From: Cervus elaphus
Taxonomy: Eukaryota; Chordata; Mammalia; Artiodactyla; Cervidae
DNA length: 64,000 bases
Direction of reading: 5' to 3'
Assembly: GCF_910594005.1 (NCBI RefSeq)
Contig: NC_057832.1
Coordinates: 105,659,152-105,723,151 of the forward strand
A program made the translations under genes and the position numbers. The notes beneath the pieces were generated by a model that was given only the letters and a program-made list of their open reading frames with translations, searched no databases and was not told the origin of the DNA. Shown here in pieces: positions 1-11,845 of the stretch (its first letter is position 1; each line of letters begins with the position of its first letter).

Positions 1-63
1 ATTCTTCCCTCAAATGTCTGGTGATCCTTGGTTGTCACCTCATGAGGCATTAAAAACTGACTG

Positions 64-180
64 AAGGGACTTCTCTGCTGGTCCAGTGGTTAAGACTCTG
101 GGTTTCCAATGCAGGGGGCACAGGTTCAATCTCTGGTTTGGGAACTAAGATTCCACATGCTACACAGCCTGAAAAAAAAA
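64..180 (+). mobile_element. CHR-type tRNA-Glu-derived SINE
   Basis: The stretch reads like the CHR SINE of cetartiodactyls: a 'tggtccagtggttaagac' head, a B-box-like 'ggttcaatctc', then 'gggaactaagatt' and a terminal A run at 172-180. It sits beside an L1 3' end. No target-site duplication was resolved. Confidence 0.75.
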
Positions 181-183
181 ATG

Positions 184-730
184 ATTAGAATACCCCAAAG
201 AATTGAAAAGATGGTCTCAGATGCTTGTATGCCAGGGTTCATTGTAGTATTACTATTCATAATAGCCAAAAAGTGGGAACAGCCTAAGTGTCCATTCACA
301 GATTAATGGAATAACACAGTGGGGTATGTACATACAATGGAACATTATTCAGCCATAAAAGGAATGAAATTCTGATACATGTTACAAAATGAATGTAACT
401 TGAAAATATTATACTGAGGGAAATGAGCCAGAAACAAAAGGACATACAATACCGTATGATTCCACTTACATGAAATATTGAGATATGCAAATTCATCAAG
501 ACAGAAAGTAGAGTAGAGGTTACTAGGGGCTGAAGGGGAGGATCGAGTGGGAATTATTGCTTAATGAGCATAGAACTTCTGTTTGGGGTGATGAAAATTG
601 TGGAAATAGATAGTAGGGGTGATTGCACAACACTGCAAATGTACTTAATGCCACTGCACTGTAAACTTACAAATGGTTACAATGGCACGTTTTATATAAA
701 ATGTGATTTACCACGATGAGAAAAATAAAA
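184..730 (+). mobile_element. L1 3' end (ORF2 C-terminus and 3'UTR), decayed
   Basis: From about 210 the sequence matches the end of L1 ORF2, including the typical 'aatagccaaaaagtggga' and 'gtccattcacagatt' stretches followed by 'atggaacattattcagcc'. From about 400 it is the L1 3'UTR, ending in an A-rich tail at 720-730. The reading frame is broken by stops, so the copy is dead. Confidence 0.75.
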
Positions 731-1405
731 GATGATTGGCAGCCCTGAGCTCACTGGAGGTTATTGACTGTCAGGAGTTCTGGCCAGGCCAGTTCCTGGG
801 GGATCCTGTATTTCAGAACCTTAGATTGAGATTCCCCAGTGAAGCCTCTTTAAAGGTCTTGCCTAAAGCCTACAAACCTGGCTGCTGGCATTCTGGGCGA
901 GAACGAGGGAAAACAGCTGAGGCTGAGATGAGAGGGTGTCAGTATTCAGTGTAAGTCTTGACTGAATGTCAAAATCTAATGCCACTGCACTGTATTTCAG
1001 TACCAAAGCCGTCAACCATGCCTGGTGTTCCCTGGGCCAGAGGCCCGTAACTTACTGTCTCCAGAAAATGCACATTGCTGTTCCCCCTGTACTGTCTGGG
1101 CAGGAGGAGATGGGAGAGATGGTCATTGGCTGTGCAGAGGGGGAGGCACCCCGAGGGCCACGTGCTTCCTAAACTGGCTTCCAGTCAATCCTCATGTTTT
1201 CAGACCTTCCCCCATCCTTGCTTTTGGAGCTTCCTGGTTCCTGTAATGTCTAGATCTTTTGGGAGTCCTAAAGTCTAAAATAGGCTGCTTCTCAATTTTT
1301 CCCCACTGCAGCTTAAGAATTAGAATTTGTGGATAAATATATAATCAGCTTGTTGTTTTAATGAGACAGCTTTTTAAAACCCATGACTTATTTATGAGTG
1401 CATGC
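731..1405. other. Unassigned intergenic sequence
   Basis: I recognise no gene or repeat here. Short open frames exist but overlap in three frames, lack any family likeness and have no splice context, as expected by chance. Confidence 0.5.
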
Positions 1406-1416
1406 AGGTTTAAAAT

Positions 1417-1639
1417 TGGGCTTCCCAGGTGGTGTTAGAGGTAAGAACCCACTTGCCAGTGCAGGAGACATAAGAGACACACCTTCAAGCCCTGGGTCAG
1501 GAAGATCCCCTAGAAGAAGGCATGTCAACCCGCTCTAGTATTCTTGCTTGGAAAATTGCATGGACAAATGAGCCTGGTGGGCTGCAGACCATAGGGCTGC
1601 AAAAAGTCATACAAGACTAAAGCGACTTAACACATTCGT
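1417..1639 (+). mobile_element. Bov-tA SINE with target-site duplication
   Basis: A tRNA-like head ('gggcttcccaggtggt') is followed by a Bov-A body ('tattcttgcttggaaaa', 'gagcctggtgggctgcag'). The 11-bp direct repeat aggtttaaaat flanks it perfectly at 1406-1416 and 1640-1650, which fixes the borders and shows insertion by target-primed reverse transcription. Confidence 0.92.
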
Positions 1640-1650
1640 AGGTTTAAAAT

Positions 1651-1979
1651 AAGTTTCAACTATCTTTTGGGGGTCTGATATTGGGTTCAATTGTGTTTAA
1701 TTGCCAAAGATGGCCAAAACCATAAATGATGGTTTTATGGCTGAAGATATGGTTGCTCTATAGAGTCCCTGAAATTTTAGGGAACTTCTTTGTGACCTAC
1801 TATATGGTCAACTTTTGTAAATATTCGCTTGTGTAGTAGATCCTTTGATGGAGGCAAGATGGAATTATTACCCACTTTCTTATAAGCAAATCATCAGGGC
1901 CCCACAGAATTTTAAATACTTGCCCAGTGTTCCTCATTCAGGTTGGACCAGAACTGAGGAATGTGAAAAATGGCAGCAT
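1651..1979. other. Mostly unassigned; possible minus-strand L1 scrap
   Basis: Around 1790-1840 the wording 'ctatatggtcaacttttgta' resembles minus-strand L1 ORF2. The rest is unrecognised. Confidence 0.35.
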
Positions 1980-2150
1980 AAGAGTTGAAAGCACGGATTC
2001 CATTCCAAGTACCTGGGTTGCCTCTAGGCTGTACCAGTTACTAGCCATCTGCCAACCAGGAACTATAATAGTTCTTGCTTCATAGGGTTCTTGGGAGGTT
2101 TATGTACATGGCACCCAGTAAACATTCAATATAAACTGTTATTATTATTA
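1980..2150 (+). mobile_element. MIR SINE relic
   Basis: The layout is that of MIR: a description-like core with 'ctgggttgcctctaggctgt', 'accagttactagccatctg', then 'cttcatagggttcttggga' and a 'cccagtaaacattcaatat' tail. It is strongly diverged, as expected for an ancient mammalian repeat. Confidence 0.6.
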
Positions 2151-3104
2151 CTGTTTTTACTTTTTATCTAGAGTTTGTGGTGCATCTTGTACAAAGGAGT
2201 CACTGCATTAATGATTGCATCTTTAGAAATGTTTGCAGCTACTCCTCAGCCCCGCAATTTACATTATAGTCTGGCTCATAACTGTGCATCAGAGGTTAAT
2301 GGCCAGAAACACCGCAATTTCAATAGCTCATCTTTCTGTGTGTTACCCAATGAGAGCTCTCTAATCAATTCAGCAAATTCTGTATTGAGAGCCTACTGTG
2401 TGTTACTGCTTCATTCTTGTTCAAGAGGTATTTTCTGTCTTCTGGGACTTATTTATGCCTTCATCAGGGGAGGTACTCAAAAGGGAGCTTTTGTAAAATG
2501 AACAGCAGCATCAACAGAAACACTTAAAACCACAGAGTTGAAAGCTGGCTGGGTGGTGGGGGAGGGTGTTGGCCTTCCACTTTATGGTGGATTGTCCTAA
2601 ATAAGCAGAATTATCTAGGCCTCCCAGACTGTCAGGTGCTAATCCCCACAATAATCAGGCTCGAAGCCCTCAGAGCCACAGAATGGACTAGCTGGAGGGG
2701 AGGGCAGCCCTGGGCTGCTCACGTGGAAGCGGAGTCTCTCTTCTGTGGACACAAATAGCTGACGGTCTTCAAATGAAGGCGCCTGGCCTGCCTCTGTGCC
2801 AGGCACCTGGAAATAGGCCAATGCTCATCTCCCTTATTGCAGATTCTGTGTTCCACATCAGTCTCCATGAAATTAGCTTTTAAAATCTGTCTTCTGCTTT
2901 GAAACTTTCCAGCTCCTGGCTCCCTCTCCTCCTGTGGGGTGGAGGAACTGCCCAGTCACTCCCTTTTGCGCCATGGCCCCCTTCTCCCGCCCCCAGAGAA
3001 AACATGGTCGATGATTTAGTTCTCTATTCTCACCCTTATTGCAAAGAATGGGATGTAAAGGGACATTTAGAGAAAAAAAAGTTTTTTTCAGGATTTAAAA
3101 TAAA
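2151..3104. other. Unassigned, with an L2/MIR-like scrap
   Basis: At 2360-2480 'caattcagcaaattctgta' and 'gagcctactgtgtgttact' resemble the 3' end shared by L2-type elements. The remainder, including an open frame of 108 codons at 2175-2501 that spans this scrap, shows no gene family likeness. Confidence 0.4.
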
Positions 3105-3225
3105 AATTTTTTTTTTGCTGCACCAAGCTGCAGGGGAGATTGTAGCTCCCCGACCAGGGATTGAACCCACACCCCCTGCTTGGAAGCACAGAATCTTAAC
3201 CATGGAACTCCTGGGAAAGTCCCAG
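3105..3225 (-). mobile_element. CHR-type SINE
   Basis: In reverse orientation the copy starts at a T run (3109-3117, the copied poly(A) tail) and contains 'ccccgaccagggattgaac' (reverse B box) and ends at 'aactcctgggaaagtccc'. Confidence 0.75.
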
Positions 3226-3640
3226 AGAAGATTTTTATTTTGAAATAATATTAGACTTAGAGAACAGTTGCAAAGACAGCCCAAAACATTTCAGACACAC
3301 TTTACCCAGCTGCTCTAATGTCTACATCTTATCCAGCCATAGGACCATGATCAAAACCAAGACATGAACATTAATTACATAATTACAAAACAAATAACAT
3401 AGCTATCAACTTTATTCAGATTGAACCTGTTCCCCCGTTATTGTCTTTGTTCTGTTACAGGATTCAATTCCAGGTGCCATGTTGCATTGAAAGGGCCTTG
3501 AATCCTTCAACATGTGGCAGGTCTTCAGTCTTTGTCTTTCCTGACCTTGATGTGTTTCAAGAGTACTGATCAGTTGTTTCATAGACAACTTGAGTTTGTC
3601 TGATGCTTTTTCATGGATAGATTGTTATATATTTTTGGGA
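3226..3640. mobile_element. Old L1-type 3' region
   Basis: The text 'gaaataatattagacttag', 'gcaaagacagcccaaa', 'cattaattacataattac' and 'caagagtactgatcagttg' follows the order of a widespread mammalian L1M-type 3'UTR. Family assignment is from recognition only. Confidence 0.5.
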
Positions 3641-3644
3641 AATG

Positions 3645-3785
3645 CTTTGGTGGGAATTGTTTCCCCTTCAAATTCATGTTGAAGCCATACTCACTGTAAC
3701 TGTTAGGAGATAGGGCCTTTAGGAAGTAATTAAGGTTATAAATGAGGTCAGAGGGGTGGGTCCTTAACTTGATGCCAGGGTGACA
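3645..3785 (+). mobile_element. MaLR (MLT1/MST-type) LTR fragment
   Basis: The start of a MaLR long terminal repeat is recognisable: 'aattcatgttgaagccat', 'ttaggagatagggccttta', 'aggaagtaattaaggtt' and 'aatgaggtcagaggggtgg'. It is truncated and carries no genes. Confidence 0.6.
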
Positions 3786-4927
3786 CGATCTTAATATATT
3801 TTATTAGTAGTGCTTTTACCTCAATCACTGGGTTAAGGTGTGTCTGAAGAGTGTTTCCACTCTAAAGTTACTATGTTTCCTTTTGAAATTAATAAATGCA
3901 AACTTTTTAAAGTTTTTGCCACTAATTTTAGCATGCATTGGTGATTTTTTTGGCCTGCAATAATTATAACAAATGGTGGTTTTATATTTCTTTGTTTCCT
4001 TCTACTTTTCTTAATTGGAATTATCTGTAAGAAAGAGCTATACCTCATTGTCAATTTACTTATTTGTTCAATTATTTTAAAACATGAGGATAAACTCATG
4101 TATGTTTACTTTAGTCTATGGATTACAACTAAATATCATTATTTATTTTATTGTTCAGAATGTTCTAGCCTTGGCCATTGGGAACACGTTCATGTTGGTT
4201 TCTGTGGTCTTTCATCCTTCCTGAGCACATTCTTTCTTTCTGGTACCACAAGATGCTCCAAGATCATCTCGTGTTGTTCTTGCCCAGACCTAGAATCAGC
4301 TACTTCTTCAAGGAGCTCTGGTTTCTTTCATTGGAGAACTGTATTATGGAACCAAGATCTGGGTGCTGGGTGTACTTCTGCTACTGGGGTGCCAATGATA
4401 AAGAGACATTTTTTTTTTTCTTCTAAAAATGTTTGTCTTTGTTCCCATCTGCCATAGTACCTAGAATTCTGAGTCTTCTGGAGACATGTGTGATTGAAAA
4501 TAAGTCATCCTGCCATATTCTGGCTACCTTAGGGATGAACTATTGCATCTGGAAAGTTCTTCAGTCCCCGGTTAAAATGCAAACATTCCTGGGTTACAGG
4601 ACGATGTGATAATGTACTCTAGGTGAAAGCAGGTTTCTTGTGAAGGAGGCCCAGGAGTGCCCGCTGCCAAGGACACCAGGGGCATGAGATGGATATTGAA
4701 GAGGAAGTGGGTGGCCCCCTTCAGTCATTGCAGCTTACTCATGCATTTCTGGAAAGCCAAATCCATGCTTTATCCCACTTTTTCACATTCCTAAAACAAA
4801 CAGTAGATCATCTTCACTCTCCATTTTGGGAATGTGCAAAGTATTTTGAGTATTTGGGGTCAGAAAGTTACTGAGAACTGGCAGAAATATCTAGGGAACC
4901 CTTTGATAGCCCTTCAAACTTATCTCT
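3786..4927. other. Unassigned, with an L1M-like fragment
   Basis: Between about 4150 and 4415 the order 'gttcttgcccagacctagaa', 'aaggagctctggtttctttc' and 'gctactggggtgcc' matches an old L1 3'UTR. The flanks (3786-4150 and 4416-4927) are not recognised. Confidence 0.45.
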
Positions 4928-4936
4928 TTCCTCTAT

Positions 4937-5081
4937 GTTGTTGTTTTAGTTGCTAAGTCATGTCAGACTCTTTTGCGACCCCATGGAATGTATAGCCCAC
5001 CAGGCTCCTCCATCCATGGGATTCTGCAGGCAAGAATACTGGAGTGGGTTGCCATGCCATTCCCTTCTCCAGGGGATTTTG
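4937..5081 (-). mobile_element. Bov-A SINE monomer with target-site duplication
   Basis: A reverse-strand Bov-A body ('ttgctaagtcatgtcag ... gcaagaatactggagtgg') without the tRNA head. The 9-bp repeat ttcctctat flanks it at 4928-4936 and 5082-5090. Confidence 0.85.
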
Positions 5082-5134
5082 TTCCTCTATAGATAAGGTA
5101 TTTTCCACCCCACTCCCCAAACTCTGGCTTCTTT

Positions 5135-5351
5135 TGGGTTTCACAGGTGGCTCAGTGGGTGAAGAATCCTCCTGCAATACAGGAGACATGGTTTCGATCC
5201 TAGGGAAGATCCCCTGAAGGAGGCATAGCAACCTGTTCCAGTATTCTTGCTTAGAAAATTCCATGGACAGAGAAACCTGGTGGGCTACAGTCCATAGGGT
5301 TGCAAAAAGTGGACAGGACTGAAGTCACTGAGCAAAGCAAAGGAAAAAAAA
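5135..5351 (+). mobile_element. Bov-tA SINE with target-site duplication
   Basis: The tRNA-like head 'caggtggctcagtgggtgaa' is followed by a Bov-A body and an A-rich tail. The 9-bp repeat ggcttcttt lies at 5126-5134 and 5352-5360. Confidence 0.88.
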
Positions 5352-5401
5352 GGCTTCTTTCAGAAATTTTTCTTTATCTTTGATTTTCTGCAATTTAATG
5401 G

Positions 5402-5520
5402 GGATGGCAACCCACTCCAGTATCCTTGCCTGGAGAATCCCATGGACAGAGAAGCCTGGCAGGCTACAGTCCATGGGGTCTCAAAGAGTCAGACACCACT
5501 GAGCGACTAAGCGCACACCC
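5402..5520 (+). mobile_element. Bov-A SINE monomer
   Basis: 'ggcaacccactccagtatcc' to 'gtcagacaccactgagcgac'. It is followed by a short (CA)n at 5528-5541 and a (TTG)n run near 5548-5566, a common satellite of SINE tails. Confidence 0.8.
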
Positions 5521-5589
5521 AACGCATGCACACACACACAGGTGTAGTTGTTTGTTGTTGTTGTTATTATTTGCATTTATCCTGCTTGG

Positions 5590-7079
5590 TGTTTGTTCTC
5601 TGAGCTTCCTGGATCAGTGGTTTGATGTCTGATATTAATTTTGATACTACTATTGGTGTTTAATATTAATTTGGGGAAATTCTCAGTCATTATTGTTTCA
5701 AATATGTCTTCTGTTCCTTTCTCCTTCTGATGTTCCCATTATGTGTATATTATACCTTTGTAAATGTCCCATATCCTTGGATATTCTGGTTTTTGTTTTT
5801 TTTCAGTCTTTGTTCTCTTGCTCTCTGGTTTGAGAATTCTGTTGATAGCAGGCGGGAGCGCAGATTCTCTTCTCAGCTGTGTCTAATCTGTTAATGAGCC
5901 CATCAAAGGCATTCTGCATTTCTGTCACAGAGGTTTTTTTTTTTATCTCTCCTATCTCTTTTTTGGTTCTTCCTTGGGATTTCCATCTCTCTGCTAACAT
6001 TGCCCATCTGTTCTTGTATGCTGTCTGCTTGATCTATGAAGGCCCTTTAGTGTAATAATTAGAGTTGTTTTAAATTCCTGGCCTGATAATTCCCACACCC
6101 CTGCTATATCTGGTTCTGTGGCTTGCTGTCTCTTCAAATTGTGTTTTTACCTTTTGGTATGCCTTGTAATGTTTTCTGGCTAGCTGGACATGATACACCA
6201 GGTGGAAAGAATTCCTGGTAATAGGATTCCTATCTTTCCTGGTGGCTCAGCGGTAAAGAATCCACCTGCCAATGCAGGAGACCTGGGTTTGATCCCTGAG
6301 TTGGGAAGATCCTCTGGAGAAGGAAATAGCAACCCACTCCAGTATTCTTGCTTGGAAAATCTCACAGACAGAGGAACCTGGCAGGCTACACTCCATGGAG
6401 TCTCAAAACACTTGGACGTGACTTAACGACTAGACAATGACAGCAATGTGGTGGTGAGGGGTAGTGGGGAGGAGGTGTTCTCTGTCCCATAAGTAGGTCT
6501 CCGTGTTTTAGGGAGCCTGTGCCTCTGAACTGTGAACTTCACGAGTTTTTCTCAGTTTTCTGCTCCCTTCTGAGGTGGGATATGAAGGCTAGAGTTGGCT
6601 GGGGCTGGGTATATCTTTTCTCCCACGGAGAGCCAGTTGGAGCTGGGTATCCCCCTTCCCCAGGTCAGTTAGATTCTGATAATAATACACCAGTGGGTCA
6701 GGCTCTGGTTAACTGGTTTCACCTGAGAGCAGGCCTCACCGAGATGATCAGCAGCTGCGGTCAATTTAAAAATGTTTCCTCTGCCGCACCCCTCCAGCAG
6801 GGAAATCTCACAGCGTGTTCCTGGCCGGCCATGACTTGGTCACTCTGTAGTTTTTTAACTGTCACAGTTGTCCACGCTGAGCCTCCAACAATACACGTTT
6901 CCTAGCTGAGCCCTGGCTGCTGCTGTCTCTGCTCAAGTAAGTTGTGACTCCTGTATTCTCCTATCTGTCTCTCTAACTTTAAGGGCAGTGGTTTGCCCAT
7001 GTTCTCTGCTCCCCAACAAGATTTAAGAAGTATTGTTGATTTTTCCATCTGTTCAACTTTCTACTTGTTGTTAGGATTG
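5590..7079. mobile_element. Old L1 5'-region-like repeat, split by a SINE
   Basis: From 5640 the wording 'gaaattctcagtcattattg', 'cccattatgtgtatattat', 'gagcccatcaaaggcattct' and 'gatttccatctctctgct' is a widespread mammalian repeat that I associate with old L1 5' regions. It resumes after the Bov-tA at 6235-6430. The exact family is uncertain, and it contains no gene. Confidence 0.45.
6235..6430 (+). mobile_element. Bov-tA SINE
   Basis: The head 'cctggtggctcagcggtaaa' with B box 'ggtttgatccc' and a Bov-A body ending 'gacgtgacttaacgac'. It interrupts an older repeat. Confidence 0.88.
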
Positions 7080-7084
7080 TTTTT

Positions 7085-7860
7085 TAAAAAAATATTCACA
7101 ACCTTATAAGTTGGGAGTTAGGTTTTATTCGATCAGGAATTTTTAGGACTTCAAGCCTGGGAGACAGCATCTCAAGTAACCCTGAGAGAACTGCTCTGAG
7201 GAGACAAGGGGACGAGCCAGGTTATATAGGAGTTTTGCAACAAAGGACAGGTAGTCTGAACATCGAAAAATTGTTATTCATTAAAGAAAACCAGATCTCC
7301 CAAGTTAAGGAATTTAGTGCTTTTCTATGTATGGGAAGAGGCAAGAGTCTGGGCTCACTGAAATCATTCCTTTGATAGGCCTACCTCAGTAAATGGAGCC
7401 AGTATCCTGTTTTCACATCCTGAGTTTCCTCGGGGCTCACTGGCTCATGTTGGAGGGCAGTAATCGCTGATAACGGTGATGTCCTCTGTTTACTGATACG
7501 GCAGGCATATTCCATTTGTCTAGAGGAGGGCATGGCTACCCACTCCAGTATTCTTGCCTGAAGAATCCCCTTGGACAGAGGAGCCTGGTGGGCTACAGCC
7601 CATAGGAATGCAAGGACTGAGTGACTGAGCAAGCACACACATTCCATTTCTCAAAGTGGAGTGATGACTTTAAGCTCCTTCCATATGGATCAGGAAACTG
7701 GAAGTTTCCCTCTTTCTTCTTCTTTGGCTTCTTCAACCTTCCACAGTTGTATTTCCCCACACTGCACCTCTCCTCCCCTGATGCAACCTTGTAAATATCC
7801 AGTGGATGATCAGAAGTTTTGTATTCTGAGAGTCATGACCAAGAAAATATTTAGCTGTCT
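7085..7860. mobile_element. Unclassified ruminant interspersed repeat, split by Bov-A
   Basis: Wording such as 'gagagaactgctctgaggag', 'ttatataggagttttgca' and 'gggctcactgaaatcattcc' looks like a repeat common in ruminant DNA, possibly LTR-derived, but I cannot name it. A Bov-A splits it at 7518-7640. Nothing coding is seen. Confidence 0.35.
7518..7640 (+). mobile_element. Bov-A SINE monomer with target-site duplication
   Basis: A Bov-A body ('ctacccactccagtattctt ... gagcctggtgggctacag') flanked by the 9-bp repeat attccattt at 7509-7517 and 7641-7649. Confidence 0.85.
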
Positions 7861-8369
7861 GTTCAGTTCAGTCACTCAGTCGTGTCCAACTCTTTGTGAC
7901 CCCATGGACTGCAGCACGCCAGGCCTTCCTGTCCATCACCAACTCCCAGAGTTTACTCAAACTCACATCCATTGAGTTGGTGATGCCATCCAAACATCTC
8001 ATCCTCTGTAGTCCCCTTCTCCTCCTGCCCTCAATCTTTCTCAGCATCAGGGTCTTTTCCAATGAGTCAGTTCTTTGCTTCAGGTGGCCAAAATATTGGA
8101 GTTTCAGCTTCAGCATCAGTCCTTCCAATGAATATTCAGGACTGATTTCCTTTAGGATAGACTGGTTGGATCTCCTTGCAGTCCAAGGGACTCTCAAGAG
8201 TCTTCTCCAACACCATAGTTCAAAAGCATCAATTCTTCAGTGCTCAGCTTTGTTTATAGTCCAACTCTCACATCCATACCTGACTACTGTAAAAACCATA
8301 GCCTTCACTAGACGGACCTTTGTTGGCAAAGTGATGTCTCTGCTTTTTAATATGTTGTCTGTTAGGGAG
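7861..8369 (-). mobile_element. BovB (RTE) 3'-terminal fragment
   Basis: In reverse orientation this is the last ~500 bp of BovB, starting with its 3' end ('gttcagttcagtcactcag') and reading back to 'ctgctttttaatatgttg'. It covers the C-terminal end of ORF2. A 109-codon frame survives on the minus strand (7868-8197). The frame on the opposite strand (7896-8426) is an antisense shadow. Confidence 0.88.
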
Positions 8370-9130
8370 GCCAATTCATATGCTTTAGAGAAAGTGGGTA
8401 GAAATGTGGTGGGGGAGAGGCATTGATAGGCTGACAGTGTTGGAACAGCTGTATTCTTCCTCTGGGCTCCTTCCCTGACTCTGACCCTCAGAGTCACTGG
8501 GTGGTCCCTGCAGGCTTTCTGGATGTAGCATCTCGAAAGTCTGGATGACTTCCTCGCCCAGCAGAGGTCTCCCTGACCTTGCAGAGGCTCACGCTGTTTG
8601 GAAAGCCCCCTGCACAGCTCTATCCCTGGAGAATTTGTGACAGCACATTTGTCTGCCCAACTCTGTGGGAAGGAACGGGCACTTTGAATTATCAAGCACC
8701 CCTATGAGTAGAGAGGGCAGCAACTCCCCCACTTGGCATTTGCAGTGACAAGTCATGTCTTGGAAAGCTTTCAGGATTCTCAGCATTGGCAAAATCCTGG
8801 GGAAAGGAGATCAGTCGACAATCATTTATTTATGCTTTCAAAGGGCTCTTGGAAACACAGGTAACAATGGGGTAGAAGAACAAACCCTGTCATGTATTGT
8901 TAAACAGGAAGCCTGATAACGGGGAGGAAGGCTCCCCTTTTGGATGGGTCGCAGGGGACTAATAACCCTGAAGCTCCAGGCAGGGGCCCAACTAATGACT
9001 TCATAGTGAGGCCACAGGAGAAGCGGAATTCAGCCACTTTTGTCTGAAGAACTTTAAGGCGTCTCATTAGTCATTTCTTTAAAAGGAGGCAGATACTACT
9101 CTCAAAACAGATACACCGGGAGACGGGGTT
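8370..9130. other. Unassigned intergenic sequence
   Basis: No repeat or gene family recognised. Two minus-strand open frames (8237-8695 and 8589-8792) overlap; the first begins inside the BovB fragment and is not a gene. Confidence 0.5.
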
Positions 9131-10412
9131 TTTTAAATGAATTAAGTAAAAATACTTATTGAAAGTTTATGAAATGCCAGATATGGTGTGAGACTTTGGG
9201 GACACAAAGATTAAAACAATGGTCCCTGGCATGTAGCTCACAGCCTACTTGGGTATTTCAGGTCAAGGGCAAAGCACGTGTAAAGGCTACTAGATTAGTT
9301 AATCTGTGAGTACTTATAGAGTATCTGATGTTCGGAGGGGCTTCCCTGGTGGTGCAAGAATCTGCCTGCCAATGCAGGAGATGCAGGTTCAATTCCTGGG
9401 TCAGGAAGATACCCTGGAGAAGGAAATGGCTATCCATTCCAGTATTCTTGCCTGGGAAATCCAGTGGAGAGAAGAGCCTGGTGGGCTACAGTCTGTGGGG
9501 TCTAAAAGAGTAGGTCACAACTTAGCAACTAAACAGCAACAGTACTCGGGGAGGTTAAAAAAACCATAGCCCATTTCTCAAGGTGCCTATGAATTGATAG
9601 GAAAGGCAGAAATAAATATACTTGGTAGAGTGAAAAGATATTTTAGTTGGACCATGGGCAGCAAGACTTTGAAGAAGGGAGAAGTCAGTGTAGATTGGAA
9701 TTTAGAAAAAGTGCTGAAGAAATAGTGGGAGATACATTTGTACAGAGACAGTGACGTGGGAAAGGGTCTCAGGAGCCAGGCCAATGAGTAGAACTTGATA
9801 TAATGAAGGAATAGGAAGCAGTGAAGGTTTTAGAAGGGAACGGGGCTTGTATTCATTTCCTAGGGTGGCCATCACAAAGTAGCACAAACTGGATCACTTA
9901 ACACAACAGAAATTTGTCTCATGGTTCTGGCTAGAAATCAAGGCTGTCGGCAGGGCCGTACTCCCTCGGAGACTCTGGGTCTGGTAGAATCCTTCTTGGT
10001 CCCTTCCTGACTTCAGGGTGGCGGCCATCCCTCTGAGGCTTGCAGCTGTCTCAGTGCAGTCTCTGCCTCCATCTTCACGTGGTATCCTCCTCTCATGGCT
10101 AAACATCTCGTAGGAACACCGGTTACACTGGATGCAGGGACCACCCTGCTCCAGTGTGACTGCATCTTAATTACACCTGTAACCCTATTGCCAGAGAAAT
10201 TCACATTAGGATTATGGAGGTCAGGACATCAACATTTACCTTTTGGGGAAACACAGTTCAACCCATAATGGGGGTGAATCGGTGAGAAGTGGGCTAATGA
10301 TAAGGTTAGTCTAAATGGAGTGTGTTGATTGACGAGTGAGAGGGCCTTGCTGCTGGCGGTTGTGACAGTAACCAGGCTGCATGAGTGTGAATGGAGAGTT
10401 AAGCTTGGCCAA
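9131..10412. mobile_element. Ancient L2-like and unclassified repeats around a Bov-tA
   Basis: At 9140-9290 'cttattgaaagtttatgaaa' and 'ggacacaaagattaaaac' resemble L2 3' ends. At 9844-10262 'gtattcatttcctagggtgg', 'gcacaaactggatcactta' and 'acacagttcaacccataat' mark the two ends of an old mammalian repeat that I recognise but cannot name securely. Confidence 0.45.
9337..9541 (+). mobile_element. Bov-tA SINE
   Basis: The head 'ggcttccctggtggtgcaag' and B box 'ggttcaattcc' are followed by a Bov-A body to 'cttagcaactaaacagcaac'. Confidence 0.88.
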
Positions 10413-10597
10413 GTTTTTTTTTTTTTTTTTTTTTTAATATTTATTTTTACTCATTTATTTCTTTGTCTGTGCCAGGTGTTAGCTGCGGCACACAGGATCC
10501 TTAGTTATGGCAAGTGGGATCTAGTTCCCTGACCAGGGATCGGTCCCCTGCGTTGGGAGCTCAGAGCCTTAGCCCCTGGACCACTAGGGAAGAGCCT
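10413..10597 (-). mobile_element. CHR-type SINE
   Basis: A T run at 10415-10436 (copied tail), then 'agctgcggcacacaggatcc', the reverse B box 'gaccagggatcggtcccctg' and 'ggaccactagggaag'. Confidence 0.8.
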
Positions 10598-11845
10598 CAC
10601 CATGAAGGGTTTTTAAGGAAGAAGTGACTAGGAGAGAAGCTGAAACTGAGGGTGTATAATCAAGCAGTTTTGATGAAGTTTTGTATCATTATGATTTAAA
10701 AAATGATATTGTGGTATATATTCAATTAATGGATTTTCATAAATGTTCCTAGCAGGACTGAAAAGTGTTTTCTTTTTGTAAGTGGGTGGCAGTGAGGATC
10801 GGAGGTTTAGTTGTGGGTGTTGAAGGTAGTTGGAAGTCCGGGCCCAGAGCTTGGGTGAGATTTCAAGAAAGATATAAATCTGGGAGTCATTCTGATGGAG
10901 GGGGGTGGCTCCTGGAGCCCTTAAATTATTGTCTGTATCCCTGAACTGGCTTTGGGGTTGCTGTTTCTTGTTTTGATATTAAACATCTGTGTAAGGAACT
11001 CTTCTAGTCCTGAACAACTTCTCTCTCCAGCAGGGTGGGGGCTCCTGTCATAACAAATGAACACTGGTTTCCTGAGTTGATGGGGTGATAGGCTTTTTAT
11101 GGAGGTGTCTCCTTGAGAATGAGATGAGATTAAAAGTGCTTTAGGAGTTGAGATGCAGAAGGACTCTAGCAAGTTGGCCTGAAACTTATCTCTAGGATGT
11201 TCTTGTTCATGCCCCCACACTCCTGGAACCCTTCCTGTTGTGACTGGAAACAGGATGTCTTCAGATTTCCTGAAACCTGGCACAACTGTTTTTCTCAAAA
11301 TACACTGTCTGTCTTTAAACACCTTGAGTCATTTCGTGACCATCTTGTGCGGCAGAATCAGCAGGGCTCTCAGCGCTTTCTTCTTGCCTGATTACCCATG
11401 TGTTTGCCTCCATTAGTCACCCAGTTTAAACCTGGCTGACTGGTGCTGCTGTCAGCTGTTTACCTTAGTCCCTGGAGGCCTGGGTGGTCCTTGTGAGACT
11501 TTATTAGACCCGGGAGGAAGCAGGATTGGGCAATGAGGACCTCTTAATTCAAATTTGGTTGGATGGATTTACTTGAGGACATGAGGAACCTGGTTTGTCC
11601 TTGGTGTCAGGACTGTGTCTGACCTGGGAATCAGTTCAGCCAGCTAGGATGCAAGTTCATCTGCATGTTAAGTGTCACTGTGTGCAGGAAAGGACAGAAC
11701 ACAACATGAACAAAGGAAGTGCTCCTCTGCAGACTTCTACTTGAAATCAGCCTCAGGCGCCCCATGTTCCTCCACCTGGAATCGGCTTCCACATCCTCTC
11801 CTTTGACATGTTAGCCCATAAACTTATGGAAGCATGTATTTTTTC
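10598..11845. other. Unassigned intergenic sequence
   Basis: 10598-10920 has L2-like wording ('gggagtcattctgatgga') without a clear boundary. 10921-11845 is unrecognised; the 133-codon minus-strand frame at 10921-11322 has no family likeness or splice context and is most likely chance. Confidence 0.45.

Noticed and set aside
1417..1639. tRNA genes at the heads of Bov-tA and CHR elements
   Set aside because: The heads keep A/B-box-like motifs but are SINE-derived pseudo-tRNAs without intact cloverleaf or anticodon arms.
10921..11322. 133-codon minus-strand open frame as a gene
   Set aside because: No recognisable domain, no promoter or splice signals, and composition like the surrounding non-coding DNA.
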